DNA of 64,000 bases. Source: Argyresthia goedartella (Eukaryota > Arthropoda > Insecta > Lepidoptera > Argyresthiidae). This document shows, one piece after another, positions 1 to 13,400 of this stretch; positions within the stretch are counted from its first letter, which is position 1; the number at the start of each line of letters is the position of its first letter. Location of the stretch: positions 41,812,208-41,876,207 of the forward strand of contig OX463806.1 of NCBI GenBank assembly GCA_949825045.1, read 5' to 3'. The translations under genes were made by a program, and so were the position numbers. Under the pieces are notes generated by a model. The model ran no database searches. It was given only the letters and a program-made list of their open reading frames with translations, and was not told the DNA's origin.

Positions 1-1530
1 CATATACAAAGGAAAATACAGTGCTAGGAATAAAAACAAGCAAGCATTCATATTTGTTATCGGCAGACCCCACTTGGGACATTTTACAAATAATCGGACA
101 TTCTACAAAATGTCCAAATGTGCAATCTGCCGGTAACAATCAACAATTTCCACACAAAAAGGTAGCTAGTATAATTTAGTAAGCTGAACATATTTTCCAG
201 ACATTCTATAAGAAGCCAAGACACACTAACGCGTGTCTAAAAGCGGGTAGCAATTTGCGTTACAATGCGATGTGAATATCGCGAAATAATAATTAGCGAG
301 TCTAAAAGGAATAAAACGCAACAAGCAATAAATGAAATGAGATGATTCTGGACACAAATGAGTAAGCCCGAAAGTACCTAACGGTAAGATGATTTTAAAA
401 CAGTATCTTTCACCACTCACCTCAATCGGGGTTAATATGAAGCACAGACAAAACTAAAACGTAACTACTAGTAGTACGTTATGATTAAACGTAAGTAATT
501 ACTGTTTAGAGTCGTTCGTCGGCGTACGGTAAAAAGGGACCGTTACAGAGCGCCAGTAGGACGGACGTGCGTATAGTGCTGAGTGAGTTTTCGGAATGAC
601 GCCGGCGCCGCAAAGTCAAGTTGCGGTCACGGCTAGTTAGTTTAAAACGGGCCAATCATAGCAGAGCGAGTGAGTTGTCAACAGTGGAATGTTGCTAGTA
701 CAGCGCGTGAAAATTAATACTGTGATTACTAGCCTCATTTGGTAGTTTTATTAAGAGAATTACTACTTAAATTTAAAATAAGACCAGTTAATGATAGAGT
801 GAAGACAACGGTAACTTACAACGTTACAAGGTATTTTCCCAAAGGTACAGAACCTACTATTACTACCTACTAGTGAAACTTAACTCTTTGGCAGTGCACG
901 ACCGTTTGCCGCGTAATTTACTCATAATAAACCAAAATCAGATTCAGTTTGGTCAGGTTAGAAAAGACGGACTTGTTTGCTTGCAGAACTTAATGTTAGC
1001 TAGTTCAATACAATCATATAGTTTATAGCTTCGTGAAAGAACACACGTCGTTACTTGGGGAAAAAATCAAGCGTACTGAAGCAGGAACAGGTGTTTGCTC
1101 AGTGCCGACGTAACGTGTTGCCATTATCAGGTGGATGGAAGAAAAATAAGGGTTTAGGCAGCGTGTAGAACTAATTTCTTGGGGAAAAAGTCGATAGTAA
1201 TCTCAAGGTGGATCAAGCGAAGGCTCGGACCTCTAAATAAACAAATAAATACAAAGTAGCTGACACATTGTGTTTAATTTTCGATATTTTATAAGCTAAT
1301 CTACGTTTAATATACGAATTTGTTAAATCGTCATTACTTACTTTAAGTTGCCTGTAATAACTTTCACATTATTGTGTTTGGCTTGAAACTCACGTCGCCA
1401 AGTCAATTCAGTGTGTTTTTTGTTTAATCAATTAAACCATTTCATCCATCATTATTGTTTTAATTGATGCCTTTGTTACACAGGTTAGAGAAAGGTGTAG
1501 CCTCTTTTAGTATAAGGGATGGGGTTGTGA
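1..1530. other. Noncoding stretch with no recognised gene
   Basis: No open frame with family resemblance on either strand. The only structure seen is an imperfect fold-back at 61-132, listed separately. Confidence 0.6.
61..132. repeat. Imperfect fold-back, 26-base arms
   Basis: Arms starting CGGCAGA at 61 and ending TCTGCCG at 132 pair with a few mismatches; the inner GGACATTTT / AAAATGTCC segments pair perfectly. It could be a tiny MITE remnant or a hairpin transcript. Confidence 0.45.
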
Positions 1531-1981
1531 GGGACAACCCTTGAACAATTGTCGGCAGTGACCCTGCCTACGAAGCCAGGGGTCCCGGGTTCAAGTCCCG
1601 GTGGTGGCAAATATTTGTTTGATGAGAACGGATGTTGTTCTCTAGTCATGGTTGTTTATCTATCTAAGTATACTGACGAGCAAAGAAAAGAAAACAAATG
1701 GCCCCAATTTTTTAAAACATTTAATTTAAAATATGAACACAATATTAACGTTTTTAATTGGTAATATTCTGATGCGCTGTTAAATGTACTTCAATATTGC
1801 AGACGGCGTCATTAAGCTAGCCTTTCCCGTTTAGGAGGAATTTGGTGCTATGTCACTGGAACTTTTTCATTGCTCCGTCAGTGTATAATATTTATCTATA
1901 TTAGTATGTGTATCGTTTTCTAGTACCCAAAATACAGGGAATCCTATTTTGGGGCTAGATCAATGTGTGTAAATAGTGACC
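1531..1981 (+). mobile_element. tRNA-derived SINE (family A), interrupted by a MITE
   Basis: The head contains a pol III B box (GGTTCAAGTCC) preceded by GTCGGCAGTGACCCTGCCT; the tail ends GGGGCTAGATCAATGTGTGT. Three further copies are at 49149, 58932 (-) and 60965. This copy is split at a TA by the MITE at 1671-1883. Confidence 0.8.
1671..1883. mobile_element. TA-flanked MITE inside the SINE
   Basis: TIRs TACTGACGAG and CCGTCAGTG, flanked by TA on both sides. The other SINE copies give the empty site AAGTATAATATT, so the insertion point is exact. A sister copy is at 62774-62985. Confidence 0.8.
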
Positions 1982-2542
1982 TTTGTTCCCTATTTCTTAG
2001 AATATGCAGACGAGGTCATATAGGAAGATCGATACAAAGCCTGAAAACAAAGATAGAGCAGACCATCTAGAACAATTTAGCCAAAGTCTAACCGTTTCGT
2101 TCATTACGATGTTTTATTGTTTTTGTCGCAAAATCCCAGATATATTGCGTATTTTTCAATAATTTCTAATTAAGTACTGTTTAAATAATCTAACAAAACT
2201 AGTTCTAGGTATCTGTGACCTGAGACATGGTTTTTATGCATCCACAAACTCATCAGACCCGGTGACTGCTGACGAATGAGATTAGCTTACGCAACTAGAG
2301 CTAGAGCAGGCCTTTGCGTGCAAACCTTTTTTAAAACATGCTTGGCTTTTGCTCTAGGTCCTACGAACCAAATTGAAAGTGAAAAATTCCGCCATGATTT
2401 ATTTATTCAAGTTGGTGGCGCACATTGAAAGTTACATAAATCGATAGAGGACCATCAAACACAAACAGTGGCATGTAACATCATTTCCGGAGTGTCACGT
2501 TTCCGAGATCAGGTCAATATTTTGTCTTTCGAGCGTTATTTA
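1982..2542. other. Noncoding stretch, nothing recognised
   Basis: No supported gene or repeat boundary is visible here. Confidence 0.5.
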
Positions 2543-2815
2543 TTTAAGGCTAGTATTTAAGCGCTATCAAAAATACTGATTTGCACAGCAAAAAAGCATC
2601 AACAAAAATGTTTTAAATATTTTATGTAAACTTAAGTTTATTTTTAAGTAATTTTTTGTTGTTCTTACATGTTCAAACTCACACGAAGGATAAAGGGGGC
2701 TTCGCTTCGCTCACCCCCTTGACCCTACAACTAGGCTACCGCAGCTTTTTGCCCTGATATTTGCTATGCAAATCAGTATTTTTGATGTGCAGTTTAATAT
2801 ATCCCGTTATTTAAT
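2543..2815. mobile_element. MITE with CTTCGCTCACCCCC core
   Basis: TIRs built around ATCAAAAATACTGATTTGC at the left and its complement near 2765-2795, enclosing a GGCTTCGCTTCGCTCACCCC core. A sister copy is at 55197-55425, and the core recurs near 5150 and 37255. Confidence 0.65.
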
Positions 2816-2855
2816 CCCATATAAGCCTATATATTCAGTACAAGCCACCCATTAA

Positions 2856-2985
2856 ACCTTTTGACCGCCATACATCAAATGCAAAAAGTGTCAATCGCAC
2901 GCCAAACATTTTCGCTATGCTATGCAAAATTCATCTTCATACAAGATAAGGTCTCTTTTAATATAAAACTGGGGCGGTCAAAAGG
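2856..2985. mobile_element. TTAA-flanked MITE (piggyBac-like)
   Basis: A 130-bp segment bounded by TTAA at 2852-2855 and 2986-2989, with TIRs CCTTTTGACCGCC and GGCGGTCAAAAGG. TTAA target duplication is the signature of piggyBac-type elements; no coding sequence. Confidence 0.65.
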
Positions 2986-3866
2986 TTAACGACCGTTTGA
3001 GAAAACCGCTAGGTAATTCAAAATTCGTTCGCTAACGGCATCCATTTTCAAGTTAAACTGTATGCAAGATTATTTACTCAGGGTGAAGTTATGCAGCGTT
3101 TATCTATGCAATGCGCATACAAATTATCGCTACGTGCAGTCGTACTAAATAAGATCACCGCAATCATTTCAATTGCCGATGTGGTCCGAAGACTACATCG
3201 GCAATTTGGTGTCAGCTGATCCAATCTTCTATGTCCCATGGCCCCGGTGAGTGAAACTGCTCTTCGGGTCGGACACCTATGATGATGTTGTTATCGGAGA
3301 TTCTATTCGAGGACTTCGAGGAACCCCCTTGGCGATTTCGGCTGGATTTTGGTCGGCAACGTATAAATCGATTATTCGTAGCCGTGAAGGCCAAGAAGTA
3401 TCTTCGTTCGTGACTTCGTGTTTGTTCGGGTCTAAATTATTTTGAATTTCGATCATATGTACACTGCGGAGGTTTTGGTAGATCGAGTCTGTTGCCGAAA
3501 AAAATGGCCCAGTGCGAGTTGGACTCGCGCACCAAGGGTTCCGGACAAATCGCATTTTTTTTGTAAAGAAACTACAGATATTAGGATTTTGCCCTTTTCA
3601 TTTGCTATTATAAATTACTTCTTGCCAAATTTCATGATTCTAGGTCAACGAGAAGTACCCTATGGTTTTGATTACCATGCGAGTATCAAGTAAATTAAAT
3701 TTGCTGTAATAACGGCCGTAATCCTATAATTGAGTTGACCTAGAACTTTGTTTTTACTACAGCTCCAACGGGCACCAAACCTAAGTAGGTAATTGATGTT
3801 AATTTCACTATTGCTGAGAAACATGGGCTTTACAGACGGACAGACAGACAGACAGATAAGGGTTCC

Positions 3867-4325
3867 CTTTTTAGGGTTCCGTACGCGAAGAGTTCCAAAC
3901 GGGACCCTATTGCTAAGCATCCGCAGTCCGTCCGTATGTCTGTTCATCTGTCAGCAGGCTGTACCTCATGAACCGTGATAGTTATATAGCTGAAATTTTC
4001 ATCGATGATGTATTTCTGCTGCCGCTATAACAACAAATACTAAAAAACAGAATAAAGATAAGTATTTAAGGTGGCCCCCATACCTACAACAAACGTGATT
4101 TTTTTTGCTCGTTTTTGCTCGACATTGATAACGGCAACAGGTAGACGCTGGAAATATTCACAGACTATTAAGTTATATTATTCACTTTAAAAATAAATAA
4201 TTAAATTAAAATAAAATAAATATTGAAGGGGTGCTCCCATACAAAAACGTGTTTTTTTGCCGATTTTATAGTTAATGGTACGGAACCTTTCGTGCGCGAG
4301 TCAGACTCGCAGTTGGCCGGTTTTT
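3867..4325 (+). repeat. GTCY-microsatellite interspersed repeat, copy 1
   Basis: Begins TTAGGGTTCCGTACG, carries a GTCCGTCCGTATGTCTG tract, and ends GGTACGGAACC..TTGGCCGGTTTTT; start and end share an inverted AGGGTTCCGTACC. It resembles microsatellite-associated interspersed repeats reported in Lepidoptera. An inverted fragment of the same family lies at about 3495-3555, and a CAGA tract at 3837-3856. Confidence 0.7.
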
Positions 4326-5186
4326 ACTTTCACGTTTAAACTGCCTTTTAAACCAACTTCAAAGCTGAAGGGGGTTCTTAATTATATAAAATTTAGGTCC
4401 ATTTAAAATAAACTTTGATCACTTTGCTAAAGCGGGACATTTTTGCTCTTTCGGGGGACAGTGGGACAGAAAGTCTGAAAGCGGGACGGTATGGTTAAGT
4501 TAGTCATACCATAAAAATAGCTCTATCGTTGTTTATACGCTGTGGAGTTCATGGAAGCCTATCTTAAGTAGGGGGCACACTGAGTTGGGTAGGAAGAGCG
4601 TCAAGGAGAATATTTTATTATTTCTCATCATGGAATCCTGCGTCCTTCGAGGTCAACCACCAAGCTGAGGACTCTTTTTGACGCTTAGATCACACTGGGG
4701 TGTGTCGCACACTAACTGAAAGTTGGTGCTTCAAAAATACATCGCATATCTTTTGTTCAATTTTCGTCGGCTTAAAATCGCCTTCACATCATCAAACGTA
4801 TCGCCAAATTCTCGTCGATTCGGACCACCGCATCCGATGCTCCTCTGGTGTATTGGTTAAAGACGGTCACATATCACATTCGGGTCTTGTAGCAGTTGGG
4901 GCAGGTCCACAACCCTGAGTTCCCTGAAGCATATGGTATGTATTAGTGGATATGTAGATGTCGTAGCCATATCGTAGAATTGATTATTTCATGAAGTGGC
5001 CAACCATTTCATGCCCATTTCATGATCTGTTCGACCATTTCATGAAATATTCAGAAAGGGTTGAATTTGATGAAACATGTATTTTTTAAAACATTTTTAT
5101 TCAGTACCACGTAATATTTTTTACATGTCAAACTAACACAAGGACCATTCGGGGGCTTCGCTGCGCTCGCCCGCTTTAGTCTTCTC
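4326..5186. other. Noncoding stretch with repeat debris
   Basis: No gene seen. Positions 4985-5050 hold several ATTTCATG units, 4955-4980 match one end of the MITE at 30061, and 5145-5175 carry the CTTCGCT..CTCGCCC core. Confidence 0.5.
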
Positions 5187-6556
5187 CTAATAATAATAAT
5201 AATGAAGTTTTTATTCCAGAAATTCAGAGCATTTCTATATAAAAGTATAAAACATTAAAAACTAGGGCAACACATAACATAAACATTTTAAAGAGAAGTA
5301 AATAAAATAAAATAATAATAATTTAGGAAACTAGGTTCGGTGCAAACAGTAAAACTAATACTTAGTATTAATCACTCTTTTAATTTTTACATTTAAAGTA
5401 GGTAAACTAAAGTTAATGACTATGTTGCTAGCTTTCGTGATTGTAGTTGGACCCACTGTTTGTGGATCGGGCTCGCGAGCCAAGATCGCACGGCGCACAC
5501 GACGGTGTTGGTGGAGGCGCGCAGGCGCGCGGCCGCGCCGGTAGTCACGTGACGCACGAGCACCGCCCAGCCGGGCAGGTGTGCCGACACCAGCATCTTT
5601 GATGCGCTGCAGCTGCGCAGCAAGCGGTTCCTGGCTCTCCAGGCATTATTGTACTGCACCCGGAGTCGACTGTATTCGGCGTTTGTTTAGTTGCACCACA
5701 GTTCGGTCGTGTACAGGATGGTGCAGTACGCAGTGAGGAGCAGCCGCTTCACCTCCTTGCTGCAGCGGGAAAAGCGCCGGGCGAGCATGTTGCCTTTGAC
5801 GCACAGTGCGCGTCGTTGACGCTCTATGTTTTTATCATCTTTCAGATCAGAGTCTATGATGTGACCGAGGTATTTAGTCTCTTCTACTCTTTGAAGTGTT
5901 TGCTGGTTGAGGCGCAGAGGAGGAATTGTGGTCGGGGTATTTTTGGAGTTAAACGCCATATAAACAGATTTAGTCGCGTTGTAGACCATGTCCATCTCTT
6001 GAGCATATGCCTCGCAGGTACTCAGGAGGCGCCGCATCGCAGTCATGGATGTCGCAGTGACGGATGGTGCGAGCAAGACCATTTCGTCTGCGTAACTTAC
6101 GTGGTTTACGCAAACTCCATCCATATAACAGCCGACCCCTGTGTCGACTAAGCGTTGGCTCAGTTCGTCCATATATAAATTAAATAATATTGGACAAGAT
6201 GTTCCTCCTTGCCTCACTCCACAATTAAGTGGCATAGGCTCTGATAGAATGCCGTTCCACCGGGCAATGTTTTTCTCCTGCTGATGCCAACGTGCGAGAA
6301 TGTGGATTATGTTTTCTGAGACACCTCGTTTTCTCATTTTGTCCCATAGTAAGGAGTGTGATGCATGATCGAATGCTTTGCTAAGATCCAAAAAGCAGGC
6401 GTAGGTGGATGTTCGTCTCTGTTTATAGTACCCTGCAACTTCCTTGACTATGTATACTGCTGTGGTTGTTGATAAGCTTTTCTTGAATCCCATGTGTTTT
6501 TCACTGATACCTAAGTTAAATTCTACGATATGGTTACGACATAAGTACATATAGAT
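5187..6556 (-). mobile_element. Non-LTR retrotransposon fragment (LINE 1)
   Basis: The minus-strand reverse transcriptase frame ends near 5420, followed by a 3' UTR that terminates in a TTA microsatellite at about 5187-5202. The element is 5'-truncated where SINE family B begins at 6560. Confidence 0.8.
5420..6550 (-). pseudogene. LINE reverse transcriptase, truncated, one nonsense codon
   Basis: RT domain of a non-LTR element: CFLDLSKAFDHASHSLLWDK (motif A), GVRQGGTSCPILFNLYMDEL (motif B region) and HVSYADEMVLLAPS, where the catalytic Y-A-D-D reads Y-A-D-E. The frame hits TAA at 5687-5689 and resumes with TNAEYSRLRVQYNNAW to about 5420. The N-terminal endonuclease part is missing. Dead by truncation, stop codon and altered active site; clade not assigned. 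Confidence 0.85.
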
Positions 6557-6559
6557 ATT

Positions 6560-6735
6560 GACGACGTCTGTGGCGCTGCGGTTGTGGCTCTGCCTACCAG
6601 GCGGGAGGTCCCGGGTTCGATCCCCGGCTGGGCTACAGAAAAGTCCAGTGGGGCCAGTGGGGCCAGAAGCAATGTATGTGCATCTATACCATGTTTATAT
6701 TTAAGTGTAAACGTTGTATATGTAAGTAACATAAT
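6560..6735 (+). mobile_element. tRNA-derived SINE (family B)
   Basis: Starts GACGTCTGTGGCGCTGCGG and has a B box GGTTCGATCCCCGG at 6615. The tail shares GTCAGAAGCAATGTATGTG-like sequence with the copy at 43560. Confidence 0.7.
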
Positions 6736-7251
6736 TGTGTATGCAGTCTATTTCTAGAAAGTGGTTATCAGTAGTACATCTGTATAATATATGTATTGTA
6801 ATTTTATTGTAAGCTCAGTTCGTCCACCGCTCAACCATCACCTCTTCTACCCATAATAGTTAGCTGGAAAGAATCTCTTGTTAGAGATAAGCTCGCCTTT
6901 GTACATGTTTTTTTCTGTCTGTTACGTGAGTACAATAAAAATACGAAATTACGGCAAAGTTTGTGAGAAAATCGGACCGCGACTAACGATGTAAATTTTG
7001 ACAGGTGTCAAATTACAAAAAACCTACGTGTATAGTTTGTACTGGTAAAATTCTTTCTACAAAACTTTCGGTGTCCAATTTCATTACAACGTGCCAAACG
7101 TATTATCCTACGTGGCTACCAGGTCAATAGCTCAGTTAACAAGAGTACAAATATTATATACCATTAACGTGTCACGCACAACACAGAAACATCGCTTGGG
7201 TGGTTCTGCAAAACAAACTATTTCCCACAGTTTTTTAATATTTCCAACACA
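6736..7251. other. Upstream region of SLC35B1 with LINE 3' UTR debris
   Basis: Positions 6860-6910 match, in this orientation, the LINE 3' UTR seen at 12650-12790 and 26700-26775. A TATATA lies at 7155-7160, about 95 bases before the ATG, but no core promoter can be asserted. Confidence 0.45.
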
Positions 7252-7443
7252 ATGACTCGGGCTCAAAGCGATTTCAAGTTTATATTTTACGCGGCGGCAA
7301 TTTTCAGCTGCTACTTCATTTATGGAATGTTACAAGAAAAGATTACGAGAGGGAAATATGGAGAAAATGACAAGTTCACAAGCACACTTTCCTTGGTGCT
7401 CGTGCAATGTGCTGCTAATTATGTTTTTGCTCAAATACTTATG
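7252..7443 (+). CDS. SLC35B1: SLC35B1 exon 1
   Basis: Encodes residues 1-64: a short cytosolic N-terminus, the first membrane segment ([20 protein letters not shown]), a charged loop and the start of the second segment. It ends ATG|GTAAGT, an excellent donor in phase 0. Confidence 0.93.
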
Positions 7444-10400
7444 GTAAGTAAATCTGTGGTTCTATGTCAAGCTGAATATTTTTTGTAGTGTGATATGGTG
7501 CTAGGTTAGGCTCTCAATCATCATTAACATCATCCTCAGCATCAGCCCATGTTCCCCCACTGCTGGGTATTTATTTATTTATATTTATTTAGGAACAAAT
7601 AGTCTTAAACAAATTAGATTACAAGAATTTCTTAAATGTAGACCTATAGTTCCCTTAATTAACTAAGCAATCTAATATACATATTATACACTACAATCAT
7701 AGAACCAAAATAAAAATAAACACTATAAAAATAAACATTTACAATCCAAAGTGAATTCTTAATTCTTTTTTTATACAATACAAGGAGCTACAAAACAAAT
7801 CAATTTCAACAAACCCAAGTATTACAACTACGTCTAATAAAACTATTCGAGACATAACAACTTCTACTAAATACAATCGAAAAAAGGTTTTTAATACGAC
7901 AGCCGCGTTCCTGCCTACGAGGTACACGAAGAAGAATACAGCGTAGTAATTCTGGGGCATCAATAATATTATTAAGCAGTTTGTGTAAGAATATGATGTC
8001 TATACAGTCACGTCTGTTGCATAACTTCATCATTTTGTGACGCTGTAAAGAGGTCGGATAATCTATATAAGAATTACCTGTCCTATATTACAAAGATTTC
8101 ATGAATTTACTCTGTAAAGTTTCTATCCGCTCAATATGATTTTTAAAAAAGGGGTGCCAAAATGTACCAGCAAATTCAAGATGACTCCTAACGTAACTGT
8201 TATATAACAGCTTATAGGTCAGTGCTTTTTTGAAAGGTTTGCCAACGCGTAAAATGAAACCTAACTGTTTATAAGCTCTTTTTAAGACAGAGTCCGTGTG
8301 TGGTACAAATGTGAGTTGGCTGTCCAGCTGAACACCCAGGTCACGTGTCTCTGTAACACGCCTCAAAGCCCCATTAGATAATATATATTCAAATTTTATT
8401 GTATTTTTCTTCCTGGTAAAAGATATGACATGACATTTATCACAGTTTAAAAATAACTTATTTGTGCTGCAGAATAGTTCAAAATGCAACAAATCGCTTT
8501 GAAGAGCTTTACAGTCGTTTTCGTCACGTATGATTCGAAATTTTTTTGTATCATCAGCGTATAGAAGTGAAAAGGAACTTTTGATGGATTTTGGTAAATC
8601 ATTAACATATAAAACAAATAGCAATGGTCCCAAATGAGAGCCCTGCGGCACTCCCGAGCTGATTTATTTGTATGAGGAGCAAAGACCACCCAAAACAACC
8701 GCTTGACATCTGTCTTCCACATACGACTTTATCCACCTAAATAAGTCGCCGTGGATACCCAGACTCCAGAGCTTCAACAATAGTGTTTTATGACAGATTT
8801 TGTCGAATGCCTTGGCAAAATCTGTGTATACCACGTCGACCTGACAGTTCTCGTTCATGGCATTCAGAGCATATTCCGTAAGACTGAGTAAATTTGTTTC
8901 AACACTCCTACCCCTATTGAAGCCGTGTTGATTTGGAGAAATATGGCGAACTACAGCTGCGGATAATTGAGTTGTAACTATTTTTTCAAAAATTTTGCTA
9001 AATTGACACAACTTGGAGATTGGCCGATATTTCTCCACATCATCACTGACAGTACCCTTGGCAATAGGTGTGATCCAAGCTCGTTTCCACATTTCAGGAA
9101 CACACCCAGATCCAAGAGAGCTCATAAAAATTAATGTAATAGGCAACGCTAATGTATCAGCACACCGTTTTATAAGAAGGGGGTGTATACCGTCAGGACC
9201 GGAACCCTTATTTGTATTTATTGTCATTAAGTATTTGAGAACTATATCTTGTGTAATTTCTATAGAACTGACATCTAGAACCGCATCCACAGGAGGGCGC
9301 AGAGTATCTATATCAACAGGGTCAGAAATGGGTTTTTCAAAAACAGTGTGGAAGTTATCATTAAAAAGATTACAGATTTGCTTAGTGTCAGTTGTGGAAA
9401 TACCTTTATAAGACATCAACTTTGGAAGTACCTTCTTTGAACGGATCGATTTAAGATATGTCCAGAAAAATTTAGGATGGGTTTTTATTTTTTCTTCTGA
9501 ATACTTTATATAATCATTATAACAGGCTGTCTCTAATTTAGCGAATCTTTTTCTTAATAATTTATAACTTTGGTAATCTAAGGGGTTACCATACCGCTTC
9601 CAGAGTCTGTGATATTTAGCTTTTTCATTTCGCAATTTTCTCAGTGGTCTACTGTACCAGACTGGACGCGATGTAGATGTACTTAAGGTACGTTGAGGTA
9701 TGTATTTAATTATTAAATTATTTAAAATATCGTAAAACTTGTGAACGATATCCTCAGTTCCCAAATTGTAAAATAAACTAACCCAATCGATACCTGATAG
9801 CTCGCTATTCAGTAGATTGTAATCTGCTGAGTCAAATTTAAAAACCTTTGCTGGGATACCCTTGATGGGAGGCGCGTATGATATTGAAATCTCCACGAGT
9901 GACGCTTTATGCTGTAAGTCTTCACCTGTTAAAATTAAATCATTACTACCTACAGTGCAACAATCGATGTCAGTCAGGATAAGATCGAGAATTTTATTAT
10001 TTACATTATGAATACTATTAAATTGTTTAAAATTTGTGTAGGACATAAAATCATATAAAGATTGGATAGCGCGGGTACCACTAGGTGCTAAAATTAAATC
10101 GTTACCATTGGCAGAAACTGTCCAATGAGCGTCTGAAATATTAAAATCGCCGGTTATAATAAATTTATCATTCGGCCTCTCTGATTTATATCAGAGAGGT
10201 TATCCGGTTGGTATAGAGGTTGGCCGGTATTCTTATGAATACCGGCCAAGTCAAAGAATTGTATCAAAGTATCAAGGTATTGGGGTCCATGCGGAATGTA
10301 GACGCATCCTGTATTTAGATATTGCATGCCCGTATTGCGATTATGATTTGTCAGCGGTAATGATACCCATACGCATTCCGAAGAGGCCGGTGAAGGGCAC

Positions 10401-13400
10401 GGCCAATCTCGTCTAAGCGGCTGGAATTCGCTTCGTACTGCCACGATTGCCCCGCCACCCCGTTCGGCGCCGCTTGCTTCTTCCGATCTGTCACATCGGA
10501 ACACTTCATATACCGGGCGCCACGACTAAAGAGCTTTGTCCTTGAATGCGCAGTAGTCACTTTTCACAAGTGTTTGGCGCGGGGAAGTGAGGAGCGACGG
10601 GGGCGGTAGTCAGCGCCGGCACCTGATTCGTTGATCAGTCGCTTCCCGATGCCCGCACCGAAAGCACGTCTCGAAGCTTCTTGAGTACAGACGCATACAA
10701 TATTACCCAACGTTATCTTTCGCCCCGGTCGAATTACAAATTATTAGTCAGCGGGAAGAAAAGAGTGTGCAGGACTATTACTACAAGTATCTATATTCAC
10801 TAGGCCCTAGTGACTAGGGGCATTCTATGCTAGGGGGTTATTTATATATAGGTTTCAACCTTGACGTTAACAAATGTTGTCAATAGAGAGTACCTATAGT
10901 TTATTTGACACAAAGTCCATTATTTACATCAACAAAATATCAAACAGAGAAAAAATAGAAGTGAAGAAAGTCCTGAACACTCATTCCTTCACACTAACCC
11001 TAAAAACGCACTTCGGAATTATGCCGCGACTGTACACATGCGCAGTAATCCCCGCCAGTTTCTCCGAGAGCTCTTTATTCGTGGCGCCGAGTGTACCTAC
11101 AGTCAAAATATTCCCGGTCACAAAAACTCAATGTCAACCAACTCTCCGTTATGCATATTATATCCAAGTCCTGATGCGAGACGCTTGAGAAAAAATTATG
11201 TGATTTTGTGCGCAAATCCCGGACATTTTGATAATAAATGTTTAATGTTTTAACAGCCATTACCACAGGATGTGTCTAAATACTGGTACGCCGCTGTCTT
11301 TTTTATCAGAATGCAGGCACGAACGGGCTGGTTCGCTATTAAATAAATTCTCAGCGAGTGTAATACTAATAATGCATGAGTACCATATAGCGAGTAGTAG
11401 ATGAGGTTATGAAACAGTTTCAAACGTTTGTGCTTTCCTTTTAATAACAATCGCAGATAAAAATGTTATAGGTATACGAATACAGTATAGGTATACGAAT
11501 AAAGTAAGGGCCAGGTTTCTGTTGTATACGCAAAAGGGCTTACAAGATTACAGGCAGTTATTATGAGTATTGTTGAAATTATTACAGCTTGATATAAATA
11601 ACAATAGGCAAGTGATGATTGCATGTTACGATTGAGAATAATGAATTGTGGTTTACAATAGCAGTAAGTAAAGGTAAAAAAGGTTATTCGGTAGTATCCA
11701 TTCTTGAAATTTAGTGTAAAGTTTAGTGATATACAGTATGCATTAATCATTATCATATTTGATAGTAAAAACAGAAGTCACTTTATCTTTTTGAGATCCG
11801 ATTCGTTGGTGATGCGAATGATGAATTTTGCTGTCCCTGACCCAAAGATAAGCGTAGTTATGTTCTGACTTCAGTTCCCGGGCACGTCTCAATAATAACT
11901 TATTTGTGGGTGTTAAATGGTCGTTTAAGTAGAGGTCAGAAGAGGGACCACTTATACCTATGCCCGCGGTAGTGATACCACGCCGGGCTCGAGCGGCCGC
12001 TAACAGCTGATCCTTGCGACATCGCTGTGTGAATCTCACAATAATAGATGGGTGACGCGTCGGTTGTTTTTCCGCATCGCCATTGGAGCCAGAGGAGCTG
12101 AACTGACGGACACGATGAATTGTGTCCACATCAGTATCTTGTATTGTAAATCCAACTACCCTGCAAATGCCGGTATGGGACTCTTCTTTACCCCTCCTTC
12201 TACTCAAGTCTTGAGCCTCCTGCATCCATGAAAGCATTAATATATCAACAATTTTAGGTGTGATTAGATTCATTATTGTAATAATTACATATATAATGCA
12301 TGATCTATTTTGTAGTGGACACTAGGCTTAAAAAAACAGGAATTATAAAAAAAATATCTGTGCTTGACAATTGCAAAATAATATTGTGAGATCTTAAAAT
12401 TGGATATTGTAATGATACATTCATACAAGAAATGTTTGATTATACCTAATTTATATTTTTTATCATGGTGCATGGTTGTTTTTGTGAATTGAAGATGCTA
12501 TAAATGTACTTGTTGAAGGGATTTAAACTTATAAGATTATGAAATATACCAATTTGTTTAGATCTCTGCCTTATGTAGGTAGTTACATTTGTTGAGGTGG
12601 TGGTCAAGGGGGAGTAAAAGAAAAAAATATTCTGTATTACTACAAAAAAATATAAAACATATTCTTTATTGCACAGAAAACATAGATAAACAGACAGTTA
12701 CAATAAATTTTATAGGCAAAGGCGAGCTTATCTCTAAAAAGAGATTTCTTCCAGCAAACCTAGGCAAGACTTATGAAAAAGGACAGTCCTAGTGTGCAAT
12801 AAAACTGTATACATATATATGAAAATTACTTTTAAAATAGAAATAAAATATACCTAATAAAAATATATATACAGGGTGTCCGGAAGGTAGGTGCAATCCT
12901 TTAAGGGGGTGATAGCTGACATCATTTCGAACATTTTAAGCTTAACATGTATATGGCAATAATCGTTTAATTTTTTTTTATTTAATTTTTTAGTGTTTTT
13001 TTCAAAAATACCCAAATCTCATACATAGCCGGTTCTACCACGCCAGTTAGAATTAATGTCAAAGGTGTAAAGCTGTTTTTGTATTGTCTAACGTTTATTT
13101 AACCAAATAGTATGAATTCTAAGCATCTGTGTTGACTTTGAGAAAAAATAGAGACATTGATACATGAAAAATAATTGTACAGTTGCAATGTAACACTTTG
13201 ATTTGAGGTTAAATAAAATAAAATAAAATACTTTTCATCGTTCAAACCTTTTTAAAAACACGTCTGGTTTCTGCTCTTTATTTTAAGCTATTGTTCATGC
13301 AGGTGACTGGCTTAATAGCTGAGTTATGTCGAATTATTTATCTGCGTCGAACGAAGGAAAGTATTTTGATTTCAAAGTATAATATTTAAAAAAAAACACA

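Larger units (their letters stand above)
7569..12290 (-). mobile_element. Jockey-like LINE (LINE 2) in SLC35B1 intron 1
   Basis: Minus-strand element: an ORF1-like frame at 11743-12273, an endonuclease/RT frame at 11266-8088, a 3' UTR, and a TAAA-type tail (TTTA repeats on + at 7570-7591). The endonuclease region is split by the MITE at 10513-11093. Confidence 0.8.

Noticed and set aside
3277..3555. Minus-strand frame with DLYVADQNPAEIAKG
   Set aside because: Looks non-random but no family is recognised, two other frames are also open here, and it runs into GTCY repeat debris.
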